This document shows, piece after piece, positions 18,772 through 27,665 of a stretch of DNA of 64,000 nucleotides. The notes beneath the pieces were generated by a model. The model was not told the origin of the DNA, did no database searches, and saw only the letters and a program-made list of their open reading frames with translations. Source of the DNA: Promethearchaeota archaeon (GTDB taxonomy: Archaea > Asgardarchaeota > Lokiarchaeia > Sigyniarchaeales > SOKP01). Every line of letters starts with the position of its first letter. Positions within the stretch are counted from its first letter, which is position 1. The position numbers and the translations under genes are program-made. The stretch lies in the NCBI GenBank assembly GCA_030603385.1, contig JAUVXW010000001.1:124001-188000 (forward strand), read 5' to 3'.

Positions 18772-20463
18772 TTGAGAAATAGAAAACAAATCAGTATTGC
18801 CTTAATTCTTTTTATTGTATTTAATACTTTTTTTGGTGTTATTTTAATTTCCTTTAAGGAATCTCCAATTTCAGATATAGATGACGGGGATAGAGAAAAA
18901 ATATTTTATAATCCAAAATTATCAAATGGTAAATGGGCTTTATCTTATAATGCAATAAATCGAAGTGCTGAAACCATTTATCGGTTATTTGAATCTATCA
19001 ATTTCACTATTGACACCTTTGGGAAAAATGATGTTGATCATGCGGTTATGCAAATAGATTTTTCTAATGGCTCTACCATTAATTACAATATGGAAAATTT
19101 TACAATTTATAAATATTCTTATGAGTATACACCAGAATACAACGCACCTTTAGGTTTTCAGAATGTAAGCTTTCTAATTTACAATATTACCGAGACACTT
19201 TTAAATACACATACAACTTATACTAATTTTACAATTCAGACTAACTACATGGCATTCACTAATAGTTCTGAATATTACGTTGGAGATGACTTATATGCAG
19301 AATTAATTGTTACAAATTGTTCAAGATGGAATCTTACAATCGTAGATAGCACAATTGAATCGGAACAGCGTAATATAACTAACTTTGAATATAACTCTAT
19401 TCAGTTTATTTATCGAATTAATAATGAAACTTTTTATAACTTTTTAGGTCAAACTTTTTATATTAAACTCAATATGACAGATACAGACTTTGGCATAAAA
19501 GGCGCAGCATATTATCCATTTAAAGTTTTAAATACAAATCCAATTATAGATAGTTCATCGATAACATTTTCTCCAGAAGAACTATACAGAAATGAAGATT
19601 GTGAGATTACTCTGAATGTGACAGATACTGAAGATCTCCCAGAAAATCTAGATGTAAGTATGTCTATCGAAGATCCTCAAGGAAATTTCCTTTCTACGAT
19701 CTCACTAGATCATGATACCAATATCACTTTTTCAGGGGAATTTTCTATTGCTGCTGGAAGACCAGTTGGAAAATACAGGATTGATATTACTGCAGAAGAT
19801 AAATTTGGTGGAATCGGCTCTTACTTAGTTTTTCTCACAGTAAAAAATAATCTACCCGAAATTCACAGCGTTAAGATTAACGGAAGATCAATGGTTCAAG
19901 GATTGTCGATATTATATGGTAAGAATTTAGTCTTTTCCTTTAATGTTTCGGATGTAGAAAGAGTTGCCTATATTAAAGTCGCTCTTATAGATGAAAATGG
20001 TGAATGGTATAATATAACCCGAGACTATAAAGGTATTGATACAGAAATAAATATCCGGACTATTGACTTAATAACTGGGGTCTGGTACGTGTATATTTAT
20101 GTTATTGATTCTGATGGAGCAATCACAACCCTTACAGACGATTTTGATGGGGCCCCCCCAGCAATAACGATTATTCCTGATGTATTAAGTGATTATTTAC
20201 CATGGATTATTTTCTTTTTAGGATTAATTATTGGGATGTTAATAAGTATTGGACTTGCTTACAGACATTTTAAATCAAAAGCGATTGGATCAAAAGTAGT
20301 AACTCCTACAAAGAAAGAGATATCATCAAAAAAACCATCAATCAAGAAAAAAGAAAAAGAGAAGCAAACTGAAGAATTAATAGAAGAGAAAGAGACAGAA
20401 GAAAAAACATCGGAAAAAGAAGAAGAGAGTGTTCCTAAACGTAAAATAAAAAGAAAATTATAA
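18772..20463 (+). CDS. Surface protein with Ig-like domains and charged cytoplasmic tail
   Basis: 563-residue membrane-anchored extracellular protein in an operon with the preceding gene. A signal anchor spans about residues 6-27 and a C-terminal helix about 478-501 (WIIFFLGLIIGMLISIGLAY). The ectodomain has beta-rich repeats with FSPEELYRNEDCEITLNVTD and a similar later FNVSDVERVAY unit, consistent with Ig/cadherin-like folds, and many N-x-S/T sequons. The cytoplasmic tail of about 60 residues is very rich in K and E (EKETEEKTSEKEEES), ending KRKIKRKL, which could contact an intracellular partner. The start is TTG at 18772; the nearby ATG at 18762 is in the wrong frame and stops at once. Confidence 0.72.
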   Translation: MRNRKQISIALILFIVFNTFFGVILISFKESPISDIDDGDREKIFYNPKLSNGKWALSYNAINRSAETIYRLFESINFTIDTFGKNDVDHAVMQIDFSNGSTINYNMENFTIYKYSYEYTPEYNAPLGFQNVSFLIYNITETLLNTHTTYTNFTIQTNYMAFTNSSEYYVGDDLYAELIVTNCSRWNLTIVDSTIESEQRNITNFEYNSIQFIYRINNETFYNFLGQTFYIKLNMTDTDFGIKGAAYYPFKVLNTNPIIDSSSITFSPEELYRNEDCEITLNVTDTEDLPENLDVSMSIEDPQGNFLSTISLDHDTNITFSGEFSIAAGRPVGKYRIDITAEDKFGGIGSYLVFLTVKNNLPEIHSVKINGRSMVQGLSILYGKNLVFSFNVSDVERVAYIKVALIDENGEWYNITRDYKGIDTEINIRTIDLITGVWYVYIYVIDSDGAITTLTDDFDGAPPAITIIPDVLSDYLPWIIFFLGLIIGMLISIGLAYRHFKSKAIGSKVVTPTKKEISSKKPSIKKKEKEKQTEELIEEKETEEKTSEKEEESVPKRKIKRKL

Positions 20464-20512
20464 ATAAAATTTTTAAAATTTTTTCTTGTCTAAAAATTAA
20501 TAATTTTATTTG

Positions 20513-21424
20513 CTATCCTAAGACATCATAAAGCTTATATTGAAATCTCCCGAGTTTCCCTCCAAAATTACCCGCAGAAATTCTATTTATACCTGGAACT
20601 TTTACCGCAGCTTCAATTCCTAGTTTCATTCCCTTTTTTATCGCTTCTTCCGTAGCCCCATCCAAAATTACCTCATAAACACAATTATCTCCTTCGCGTA
20701 ACATAGAATTTTCAATTTTAGTTCTTAGAGTAGGACAAAGTGGATCATTTGTGGATGCATTTAAGAAACTGTACTTTGACCCTACTTTTGATCCAGATCG
20801 TGCTATACCACCGGGGAATGGAGTTATTAAGTTAGGTACATCTTTGATTGCATCTATTGCTTTTTCAGCTGCTTCAAGGGCAACCTCTTGATTCTGCCCA
20901 ATGATCAAGAAATTCCCCCCAGCTATTCCTTTCCCAACTTTCGCCATACTTTGAACAATAAATTCTCCATCCATCACTGGAATTGACCATGCCTCAAATG
21001 GAAATTTACCCTCAACTTTTTCTTGAAACCCATCACCAAAAAATTTGAGATTTGCTCCTATTTTTATTTCAAATTCTTTTTCAGGTGCTAATGATCCATC
21101 TAATGCATCATAACAAGCTGTAGTGGGGCAAGTTAAGACACACTGTCCCAACCGATTCATTACAACGTTGCTTACTTGATCTTTTTTGGTTTTGAAAAAC
21201 ATAATAATGACTCCGGGGCGATTATCTGGAGTTTTATCTGAGGGAACAAAAATATCAATTCCTGCTTCTGCATCACAATGAATTGTCGATGTTCCATAGC
21301 CCGTTGATACTAATGCCGCAATTTTTACCCACTTTTCATTCTTAGCTGTAACTAATATTCGCGTAAAAAACCCACCAAAAGCTTCACAGAAAGTATCCTC
21401 AATTTCTACACCATTTAATTCCAT
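20513..21424 (-). CDS. ftr: Formylmethanofuran:tetrahydromethanopterin formyltransferase
   Basis: Transfers the formyl group from formylmethanofuran to tetrahydromethanopterin, the second step of the archaeal methyl branch. The protein is full length (303 residues) and matches Ftr throughout: MELNGVEIEDTFCEAF at the N-terminus, TTACYDALDG in the middle, and ITPFPGGIARSGSKVGSKY near the active site. A Shine-Dalgarno-like GGAG at 21436-21433 precedes the ATG by eight bases. It is divergent from mtd, separated by 159 bases, so the two genes may share a regulatory region. Formylmethanofuran dehydrogenase is not in the window. Confidence 0.95.
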   Translation of the reverse strand: MELNGVEIEDTFCEAFGGFFTRILVTAKNEKWVKIAALVSTGYGTSTIHCDAEAGIDIFVPSDKTPDNRPGVIIMFFKTKKDQVSNVVMNRLGQCVLTCPTTACYDALDGSLAPEKEFEIKIGANLKFFGDGFQEKVEGKFPFEAWSIPVMDGEFIVQSMAKVGKGIAGGNFLIIGQNQEVALEAAEKAIDAIKDVPNLITPFPGGIARSGSKVGSKYSFLNASTNDPLCPTLRTKIENSMLREGDNCVYEVILDGATEEAIKKGMKLGIEAAVKVPGINRISAGNFGGKLGRFQYKLYDVLG

Positions 21425-21583
21425 TTTTATTACTCCTTCTAATTGATTTTAATAATGAAAATTTTAATTGTCGTATGAACTAATAGCGTTCTATTTTATA
21501 TAAAATTTTGAAAAAAAAATAAAAAGATTGAAAAATTGTATGGTATTATATTAAAATTGAAATTACAGAGTATGTTGTAAAAA

Positions 21584-22420
21584 ATGAGCGAAAAAGTACT
21601 TAAGATTGGAATTTTAAAGAATGGAACTATTGGATCATCTCTATTACTTGCTTTCTTAATGGATGAGCGTGCTGAATCTACGATGATTAATGTATACGAA
21701 GTAACATCCGGTGCAAAAATGCACCCCCCCGAAATGTGTACAAAAACTATGGAAGATCTATTAAAATGGAATCCTGAATTAATAATTATGTCAAGTCCTA
21801 ATGCAGCTTTACCAGGACCAAAATCCGCTAGAGAAATGGCAGGAAATATTCCTACTATAGTTATTTCAGATGCGCCCGCCAAAAAAGCAGTTGAAGAAAT
21901 TAAAGATAAAAACATGGGTTATATTTTAATAAATTGTGACAGCATGATTGGAGCACGTAGACCTTTTCTTGACCCGATTGAGATGAGCATTTTCAATTCG
22001 GATTTGTTAAAGGTTCTTGCTATAACTGGAGCACTTCAAGTTATAACAGAAGAATTAAATAAAGTTATTCTGGATATGCTAGATGGAAGAACTCCTACTC
22101 TGCCTCAAATAATTGTAGACTCTAATATTGCATCAGAAGCTGCGAATTTCTCAAATCCATATGCGAGAGCAAAAGCTATTGCTGCTTTTGAATTAGCAGC
22201 TTCGGTTTCTAATATTACTGGAAAAGCTTGTTTTCAACTAAAAGAGAGATCTGAATATATACCATTACTCGCAACTGCCCACGAGATGATGAGAGCTGCT
22301 GCACTAATGTGTGATGAAGCAAGAGAAATTGAGAAATCTAATGATACCGTTATTAGAAGACCTCATCATGCTAAGCAGCATTTCCTTACAAAAATAGGTT
22401 TATATGATAAAGAACAGTAA
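21584..22420 (+). CDS. mtd: F420-dependent methylenetetrahydromethanopterin dehydrogenase
   Basis: Interconverts methenyl- and methylene-H4MPT using coenzyme F420. The N-terminal KIGILKNGTIGSSLLLAFLMDERA, the middle SSPNAALPGPKSAREM and the C-terminal RRPHHAKQHFLTKIGLYDKE are characteristic of Mtd. The length of 278 residues is standard. A run of seven C bases at about 21723-21729 encodes the H-P-P-E of KMHPPEM; the frame is intact. The gene lies back to back with ftr, and mch is 7 kb downstream, so three consecutive enzymes of the pathway are within 10 kb. Confidence 0.95.
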   Translation: MSEKVLKIGILKNGTIGSSLLLAFLMDERAESTMINVYEVTSGAKMHPPEMCTKTMEDLLKWNPELIIMSSPNAALPGPKSAREMAGNIPTIVISDAPAKKAVEEIKDKNMGYILINCDSMIGARRPFLDPIEMSIFNSDLLKVLAITGALQVITEELNKVILDMLDGRTPTLPQIIVDSNIASEAANFSNPYARAKAIAAFELAASVSNITGKACFQLKERSEYIPLLATAHEMMRAAALMCDEAREIEKSNDTVIRRPHHAKQHFLTKIGLYDKEQ

Positions 22421-22490
22421 TTACACAAAAAGTAAGAAAAAAGTCCTTAAAATCTACTATTTTATTTTAATTATTTTTTTTATAAATATG

Positions 22491-23447
22491 CTAAAATTCA
22501 GAAGATTTTAAATATATTTTTAAACTATTGAAAGCTTCTCCATTTAAAGCGCCCAATACTCCTGAAAAAACTTCAGGTCGTTTACTTCTTGTAACAGCCA
22601 TTAAAACAGCTCCATTAATAACTTCTTTTACTAAAATCCAACAATCTTCTGATTCGTAAACTACAGTTGATAATTTTAATGGAGACAAATTCGTAATGCT
22701 TTGAAATTCCATAATTTGTTGATAGATACTATAGATATTAGAATCTAATGTTCCAATCTCAAATTTCATAAATTGCAATGGTTTTGATTCAAATTTACCG
22801 AACGTCGATGTAATTAATAAGCCATCAGGTTGGTTGAATAAAAGGTATTCTGATATAGTATTAATCTTTAATTCATCTAATAAATGACGAATCTTTCCTA
22901 AACGTTGTAAGGATAAAGTATTCTTCTGGATCTCAAAATCTAAAATTTCGATTAATCTATGTTGAGCACTTCCTTCTTTTACAGACACTGGCGTGAAAGA
23001 AATCTTATCAATAAATTCCCCGTTTAACCCTTTAGATAATATCTCATAATATTCATCCTCTTTCGATTCTTGTAAATCAATTTTATTTAGCAATACATAT
23101 GCTTGATCGATTTCAGGAGAAAATTCAAATAAATATTTCAAGAAGTTATTAAAAATATCTCGTACTCCCGCGTCCACAAGAGCAGAATCTACCATAAAAA
23201 CTGCAGCAGTAACCTCGGAAAATATGAGTTCGCGCTGGGAATCAGAGAAATAACGTTCTAAATACCGTTCTTGACCGCCTAGATCCCAAATTGATAGCTC
23301 TAAAATTCCTCGGAAAATGAAATTTTCTCTAGAAACACCTTTAGTAGGTTTTAGATTTAGGACTTTCATAAAGTTGTATCCTAGGCAAGTAGTCCTCATT
23401 AAACTTGTCTTGCCTGCTCCAGCAGGTCCAAATAAAAGAATTTTCAT
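22491..23447 (-). CDS. Rag/Gtr-like small GTPase with C-terminal roadblock-like region
   Basis: Eukaryote-like GTPase. The G domain carries G1 GPAGAGKTS (residues 7-15), switch I threonine T35 in KPTKG, G3 WDLGGQE (54-60), G4 NKID, and a G5 SVKEG. The segment after G3, with YFSDSQRELIF, closely follows RagA/Gtr1 rather than Arf or Rab. After the G domain (about residue 185) come about 130 further residues with alternating strands (DGLLITSTF, WILVKEV, AVLMAVTRS), in the place of the Rag C-terminal roadblock domain. There is no N-terminal myristoylation or C-terminal prenylation motif. In eukaryotes Rags signal amino-acid status at lysosomes; the archaeal role is unknown. Confidence 0.85.
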   Translation of the reverse strand: MKILLFGPAGAGKTSLMRTTCLGYNFMKVLNLKPTKGVSRENFIFRGILELSIWDLGGQERYLERYFSDSQRELIFSEVTAAVFMVDSALVDAGVRDIFNNFLKYLFEFSPEIDQAYVLLNKIDLQESKEDEYYEILSKGLNGEFIDKISFTPVSVKEGSAQHRLIEILDFEIQKNTLSLQRLGKIRHLLDELKINTISEYLLFNQPDGLLITSTFGKFESKPLQFMKFEIGTLDSNIYSIYQQIMEFQSITNLSPLKLSTVVYESEDCWILVKEVINGAVLMAVTRSKRPEVFSGVLGALNGEAFNSLKIYLKSSEF

Positions 23448-23683
23448 CGTTCTTTATATTTTTTTTAGAATGTAATTAAGAAATCAATACATTAATATTA
23501 TTTTCAATGAAATTAATTGATTTTATATAATCTTTATAATTTTATCTTTATTTAATTTTTTCGAATTCTTAAAAAGAATTTAGTTTAAAAGCAAATTGAT
23601 CATGTGACGATTCAATTAGATATAATTTTTAATTCAATAAAATACGATATAGATATAATAACAAAAAAAGGATTAAAAATAAA

Positions 23684-24211
23684 ATGGATCTTTTAAAATA
23701 TATACGTAATGTACCTGATTTTCCAATTAAAGGAATTCAGTTCAAGGATATTACTACTTTGGCTAAACTTCACGCACCTTTTAAAGAATCATGTGACCAG
23801 ATAATAAATTACTTTAATGACAAAGGGATAACAAAAGTTACTGCAATTGAAGCAAGGGGGTACATTTGGGGGGGGGTTATAGCATACCAATTAGAGGCTG
23901 GGTTTGTTTTAATTAGAAAGCCAGGAAAATTACCTGCTGAGACAATTAGTGAGACTTATGAACTTGAATATGGTACAGATTCTATTGAAATGCACCGTGA
24001 TGCTATTGAAGAAGGAGAAAAAGTATTAGTTTTTGATGATTTACTCGCAACTGGTGGCACAGCAAAAGCAGCATGTAATCTAGTAGAAAAAGCGGGTGGA
24101 GAGGTTGTTGGTGTTGCTTTTATAATTGAATTAACGGGAAGCCTACACGGTAGAGACAAATTAAAGGATTATAACATTGTCTCTTTAATAGAGATTCCAG
24201 TTGAAGAATAA
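23684..24211 (+). CDS. apt: Adenine phosphoribosyltransferase
   Basis: Salvages adenine with PRPP to give AMP. The N-terminus (IRNVPDFPIKGIQFKDITTL) is diagnostic for Apt, the PRPP-binding loop is VFDDLLATGGTAKA, and GYIWGGVIAYQL is the conserved substrate-pocket segment. 175 residues, full length. A run of nine G bases at 23868-23876 encodes W-G-G-V in that segment and is striking in so AT-rich a genome. The neighbours, a PfkB nucleoside/sugar kinase and methylthioadenosine phosphorylase, make a purine salvage group. Confidence 0.93.
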   Translation: MDLLKYIRNVPDFPIKGIQFKDITTLAKLHAPFKESCDQIINYFNDKGITKVTAIEARGYIWGGVIAYQLEAGFVLIRKPGKLPAETISETYELEYGTDSIEMHRDAIEEGEKVLVFDDLLATGGTAKAACNLVEKAGGEVVGVAFIIELTGSLHGRDKLKDYNIVSLIEIPVEE

Positions 24212-24246
24212 ATTATTATATTAAAATAATTTAACAAGTCTTTTTT

Positions 24247-25245
24247 TTATATTCCTTCTAACTCAGCAGGAGTATATCCAAATGTTATAAAAAACCTCTT
24301 TTTTACTTGTTCTAAATTAAAAACTTGTGTTTGTGCCCCGGTAGTTTCAACCACAAACGAACCAATAATAGCTCCCAATCGACAAGAATCTAATATAGTC
24401 ATATTTAATATTAAACCGGTTAGTATTCCAGCACGATATCCATCTCCTGCACCAGTTGTATCTTTAACTTCCTTAGGCGTAGCAATTGAGATATTTATTT
24501 TAAATATTTTATTAGTCTCATCTTTATAGAGCAATTCAGACCCTTCAGATCCTTTAGTTATAATAATTGCCCTAACATGTTCAAGTATAGACTCTTCATT
24601 TAACTCGGATTTTTCTTTTATTTGATTTATTTCATGGTTATTGCCAATCAAAATTTCTGATTTATTAAGTATCTCGATTAGACTATCTTTCAGGAAAAGT
24701 GGAGTAACTTGTCCAGGATCAAATATAGAGGGAATTTTTAAATCAAATAATTGACCGGCAAAATTAGTCATAGCTTCTATACTCTGTGTTGAATTTATTG
24801 CATAAATATATTCTTCCGGATTTAATATTTTTTCTTTTAAATCAATATCCTTACACTTATCTAAAGCACCACCATGAAAAATGATCATTTGATTAGATTT
24901 GATATCATTAACTATATAACAAGCTGCTGTGAAAAGATCATCATGCTCATCAACTAATAATTCTATATTTTTAAACCTTTTTATATGATCTTTATATCCT
25001 AAACTCTCAAAATCATTTCCAACTGAACCAAATAATGATGTAACTGCAATATTTAAAAGTCCCAGATTATATGCGATGTTTCCTGCTGTTCCTCCAAAAA
25101 ATTGATGACGGCTATCTGCTGTGACAGTACTTTGATATTCCCCCTTATCGTGGTCAATAGATACGGCATTAATAAAACTCTCTTTAAAACCCATTATATA
25201 ATCAAAAGCTAATGATCCAAGAACAATAACTTTGGTTTTTTGCAT
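24247..25245 (-). CDS. PfkB-family carbohydrate/nucleoside kinase
   Basis: Ribokinase-fold kinase of 332 residues. Family marks are GSLAFDYIMGF at the N-terminus, the FFGGTAGNIAYNLGLL signature 1 region, and DTTGAGDGYRAGIL near the C-terminus containing the anion hole and catalytic Asp. Archaeal members with this N-terminal style are often adenosine or nucleoside kinases. The position between apt and MTA phosphorylase favours adenosine or another nucleoside as substrate, but a sugar kinase cannot be excluded. It is convergent with apt. Confidence 0.85.
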   Translation of the reverse strand: MQKTKVIVLGSLAFDYIMGFKESFINAVSIDHDKGEYQSTVTADSRHQFFGGTAGNIAYNLGLLNIAVTSLFGSVGNDFESLGYKDHIKRFKNIELLVDEHDDLFTAACYIVNDIKSNQMIIFHGGALDKCKDIDLKEKILNPEEYIYAINSTQSIEAMTNFAGQLFDLKIPSIFDPGQVTPLFLKDSLIEILNKSEILIGNNHEINQIKEKSELNEESILEHVRAIIITKGSEGSELLYKDETNKIFKINISIATPKEVKDTTGAGDGYRAGILTGLILNMTILDSCRLGAIIGSFVVETTGAQTQVFNLEQVKKRFFITFGYTPAELEGI

Positions 25246-25411
25246 GAGATTTTAAATTAAAATTAAGAAATAAATTTTATAGTAATCTATACTATATTAA
25301 AGCTTTATAGGAATTGCTATCTAGTAAGTTTTTTCATTATAGTCACCGGTTAAAAATAATTTATTAAATTTCAAATATTATAATTTAAAAAACTCTAAAT
25401 GGAAAAAAAAA

Positions 25412-26167
25412 ATGGGTCAACTAAAAATTGGAATAATTGGTGGTTCTGGACTGGATGATCCGGATATTTTAAAGGATGTTAAAGATATAGATGTTGATAC
25501 TTCATATGGAAAACCTACATCTCCTCTAAAAACCGGAAAAATTCATGGTGTTGATGTAATTATCATAGCAAGACATGGAAGAGAGCATACTATTCCACCA
25601 ACACAAGTAAATTATAGAGCTAACATACAAGCATTAAAAGATCAAGGCTGTACTCATATTTTAGCTACAACAGCTTGCGGAAGTTTGAGAGAACAAATTG
25701 GAAGAGGTGATTTAATTATTCTTGACCAATTTATTGACTTCACTAGGCTCAGGAAAGTATCTTTTTTTGAAGAGTTTGCCCCTGGGGATATGAAACACAC
25801 TCCAATGGCATATCCTTATTCAGAGGAGTTAAGAAATATCCTTATTGAAACAGCAAGGGAACTTAATCTTAAATATCATGAAAAAGGAACAGTTGTTACG
25901 ATTGAAGGACCAAGATTTTCAACAAGAGCAGAATCAGAAATGTTTAGGATATGGGGTGCAGATGTGATTAATATGAGCATCGCTTCTGAGACAATTTTAG
26001 CTAATGAAGCGGGTATCCCATATGCTGCTGTTGCTATGTCTACAGATTATGATTGCTGGAAAGACGATGAAGCTCCAGTTACATGGGAAGAGATCTTAGA
26101 TATATTTGGTAAAAATGTTAACAATGTTATCGCTTTACTGACTAATAGTATAAAAAAAATTAAATAA
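25412..26167 (+). CDS. mtnP: S-methyl-5'-thioadenosine phosphorylase
   Basis: Cleaves methylthioadenosine with phosphate to adenine and methylthioribose-1-phosphate; the adenine can be reused by Apt. GIIGGSGLDDP at the N-terminus, RHGREHTIPPTQVNYRAN, and VINMSIASETILANEAG with the ribose-contacting NMS are conserved. The length of 251 residues fits. The closely related methylthioinosine phosphorylase is the main alternative. It is divergent from the PfkB kinase (166-base gap), supporting a purine/methylthio salvage group. Confidence 0.9.
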   Translation: MGQLKIGIIGGSGLDDPDILKDVKDIDVDTSYGKPTSPLKTGKIHGVDVIIIARHGREHTIPPTQVNYRANIQALKDQGCTHILATTACGSLREQIGRGDLIILDQFIDFTRLRKVSFFEEFAPGDMKHTPMAYPYSEELRNILIETARELNLKYHEKGTVVTIEGPRFSTRAESEMFRIWGADVINMSIASETILANEAGIPYAAVAMSTDYDCWKDDEAPVTWEEILDIFGKNVNNVIALLTNSIKKIK

Positions 26168-26307
26168 CCTTTCTTTTTCTCGGTAATTTCTTTTTCTTAA
26201 AACCTTTGGAATAAAAAGTTTTGATAATTGTTAAAATCTTACGATTTATTAATTTAATAAAATTATTATTTTTTTACATATTTAAAATACGTAAGAAATG
26301 TTTTAAA

Positions 26308-26317
26308 GCTTATAAAA
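26308..26317 (+). promoter_or_regulatory. Candidate TATA box for beta-CASP nuclease gene
   Basis: The stretch GCTTATAAAA is centred about 24 bases upstream of the ATG at 26337. In archaea the TATA element lies about 26 bases before the transcription start, so this would give a nearly leaderless mRNA. Based on position and sequence only; such motifs are frequent in AT-rich DNA. Confidence 0.35.
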
Positions 26318-26336
26318 TTCTTAGAGACTTTTAAAA

Positions 26337-27641
26337 ATGGTGAGTATTTCTTTTCTCGGAGGTTGTAGAGAAGTTGGACGAAGTGCTGTACTAGTGGAAT
26401 CTAAAAGCGGGATTAAGTGCATGTTGGATTATGGGATTCGATTCCGAGGAGAAGAGAGACTTCCCTATAGTACGAATATAGAAAATCTAAAAGCAATCGC
26501 TCTAACTCATAGCCATATTGATCATTCAGGGGGCTTACCTTTATTATATAAAACGAAAAAAGTTCCGTTCTTTACAAATTCCATTTCTCTTGCAATGACT
26601 GAAATTTTAATTAAAGATATGATAAAAATATCAAATTATCCTTATCCATTTGGATATAGAGAATTCGATTATTTAAAACAAAATTCATATTTCCTCAAAA
26701 ATGGAACAAGACAAAAGATTGCTGATAATTTCTTTATAACATTCATAAATGCAGGTCACATTCCTGGGAGTGTATCTATTTTACTTGAAGTAGATCATAA
26801 AACTATTTTGTATTCTGGTGATATTAACACACAGATTTCTAATTTAATACATTCTGCGAACTATATGGATATCCCTGAAATAGATACATTAATTATAGAA
26901 TCTACATATGCTCTTAGAAAGCATCCTCCAAGAGAGCAACTTGAGAAAGAATTTATAGAGAAAATAATGAATGTAATAGATAATGGTGGAACAGTCCTAA
27001 TTCCAGCTTTTGGTGTAGCTCGTTCACAAGAAGCTTTACTCATTTTGGAAAAATATGACTACAAAGGAAAAATCTTCATCGATGGGTTAGCAAGAAAAAT
27101 ATCTAAGTTATATTTAGATCATCCAGATTTTATCAAAAATATTAAATCATTCAGAAATGCATTGAATAAAGCACAATTTGTAACAAGACCTAAAACTAGG
27201 GCAAACATTAAAAAATCTAATGGAGTTATAATTTCTCCATCTGGTATGTTAAAAGGAGGTGCTGCAATAGAGTATATACAATCAATATTGGTAGATCCTT
27301 TATCAGCAATTTATTTAGTAGGTTACCAGGTGGAAGGAACACCCGGTAGAAATTTATTAGATGAGGGAATTTTTGAATTAAAAGAGTCTCGAAAAAATAA
27401 ACCTAATTTTGATTTAAGAATTGTAGCACAATGTGATTATGACTATTTTGACTTTTCAAGTCATTCTGATGGTATCCACATTCATGATTATATTGAAAAT
27501 CTGAATTTTAAAAGAAATGCCAACAGCGATATTTTCTGTATTCATGGAGATAATAAATCAACAACCAGCTTAGCTAGCGAATTGGTGAATAAAAATTATA
27601 ACTCAGTAGCTCCTGAAACAGGAGAGATTTACCAGGTTTAG
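26337..27641 (+). CDS. Beta-CASP metallo-beta-lactamase nuclease (CPSF/RNase J-like)
   Basis: Predicted RNA nuclease of the metallo-beta-lactamase/beta-CASP family. The metal-binding motif THSHIDHSGG is at about residues 57-66, GHIPGS and YSGDIN follow as motifs 3 and 4, and the beta-CASP region ends with the SSHSDG histidine. There are no N-terminal KH domains, unlike archaeal CPSF1-type enzymes, so it belongs with the shorter archaeal CPSF2 or RNase J-like forms. At 434 residues it is full length. It is convergent with the DHH nuclease gene. Confidence 0.88.
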   Translation: MVSISFLGGCREVGRSAVLVESKSGIKCMLDYGIRFRGEERLPYSTNIENLKAIALTHSHIDHSGGLPLLYKTKKVPFFTNSISLAMTEILIKDMIKISNYPYPFGYREFDYLKQNSYFLKNGTRQKIADNFFITFINAGHIPGSVSILLEVDHKTILYSGDINTQISNLIHSANYMDIPEIDTLIIESTYALRKHPPREQLEKEFIEKIMNVIDNGGTVLIPAFGVARSQEALLILEKYDYKGKIFIDGLARKISKLYLDHPDFIKNIKSFRNALNKAQFVTRPKTRANIKKSNGVIISPSGMLKGGAAIEYIQSILVDPLSAIYLVGYQVEGTPGRNLLDEGIFELKESRKNKPNFDLRIVAQCDYDYFDFSSHSDGIHIHDYIENLNFKRNANSDIFCIHGDNKSTTSLASELVNKNYNSVAPETGEIYQV

Positions 27642-27665
27642 ACGAATTGTTTTCAATATGTGATT

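Noticed and set aside
23564..23580. Seven-base inverted repeat upstream of apt
   Set aside because: AT-rich, short and without a T-run or promoter relation; likely chance.
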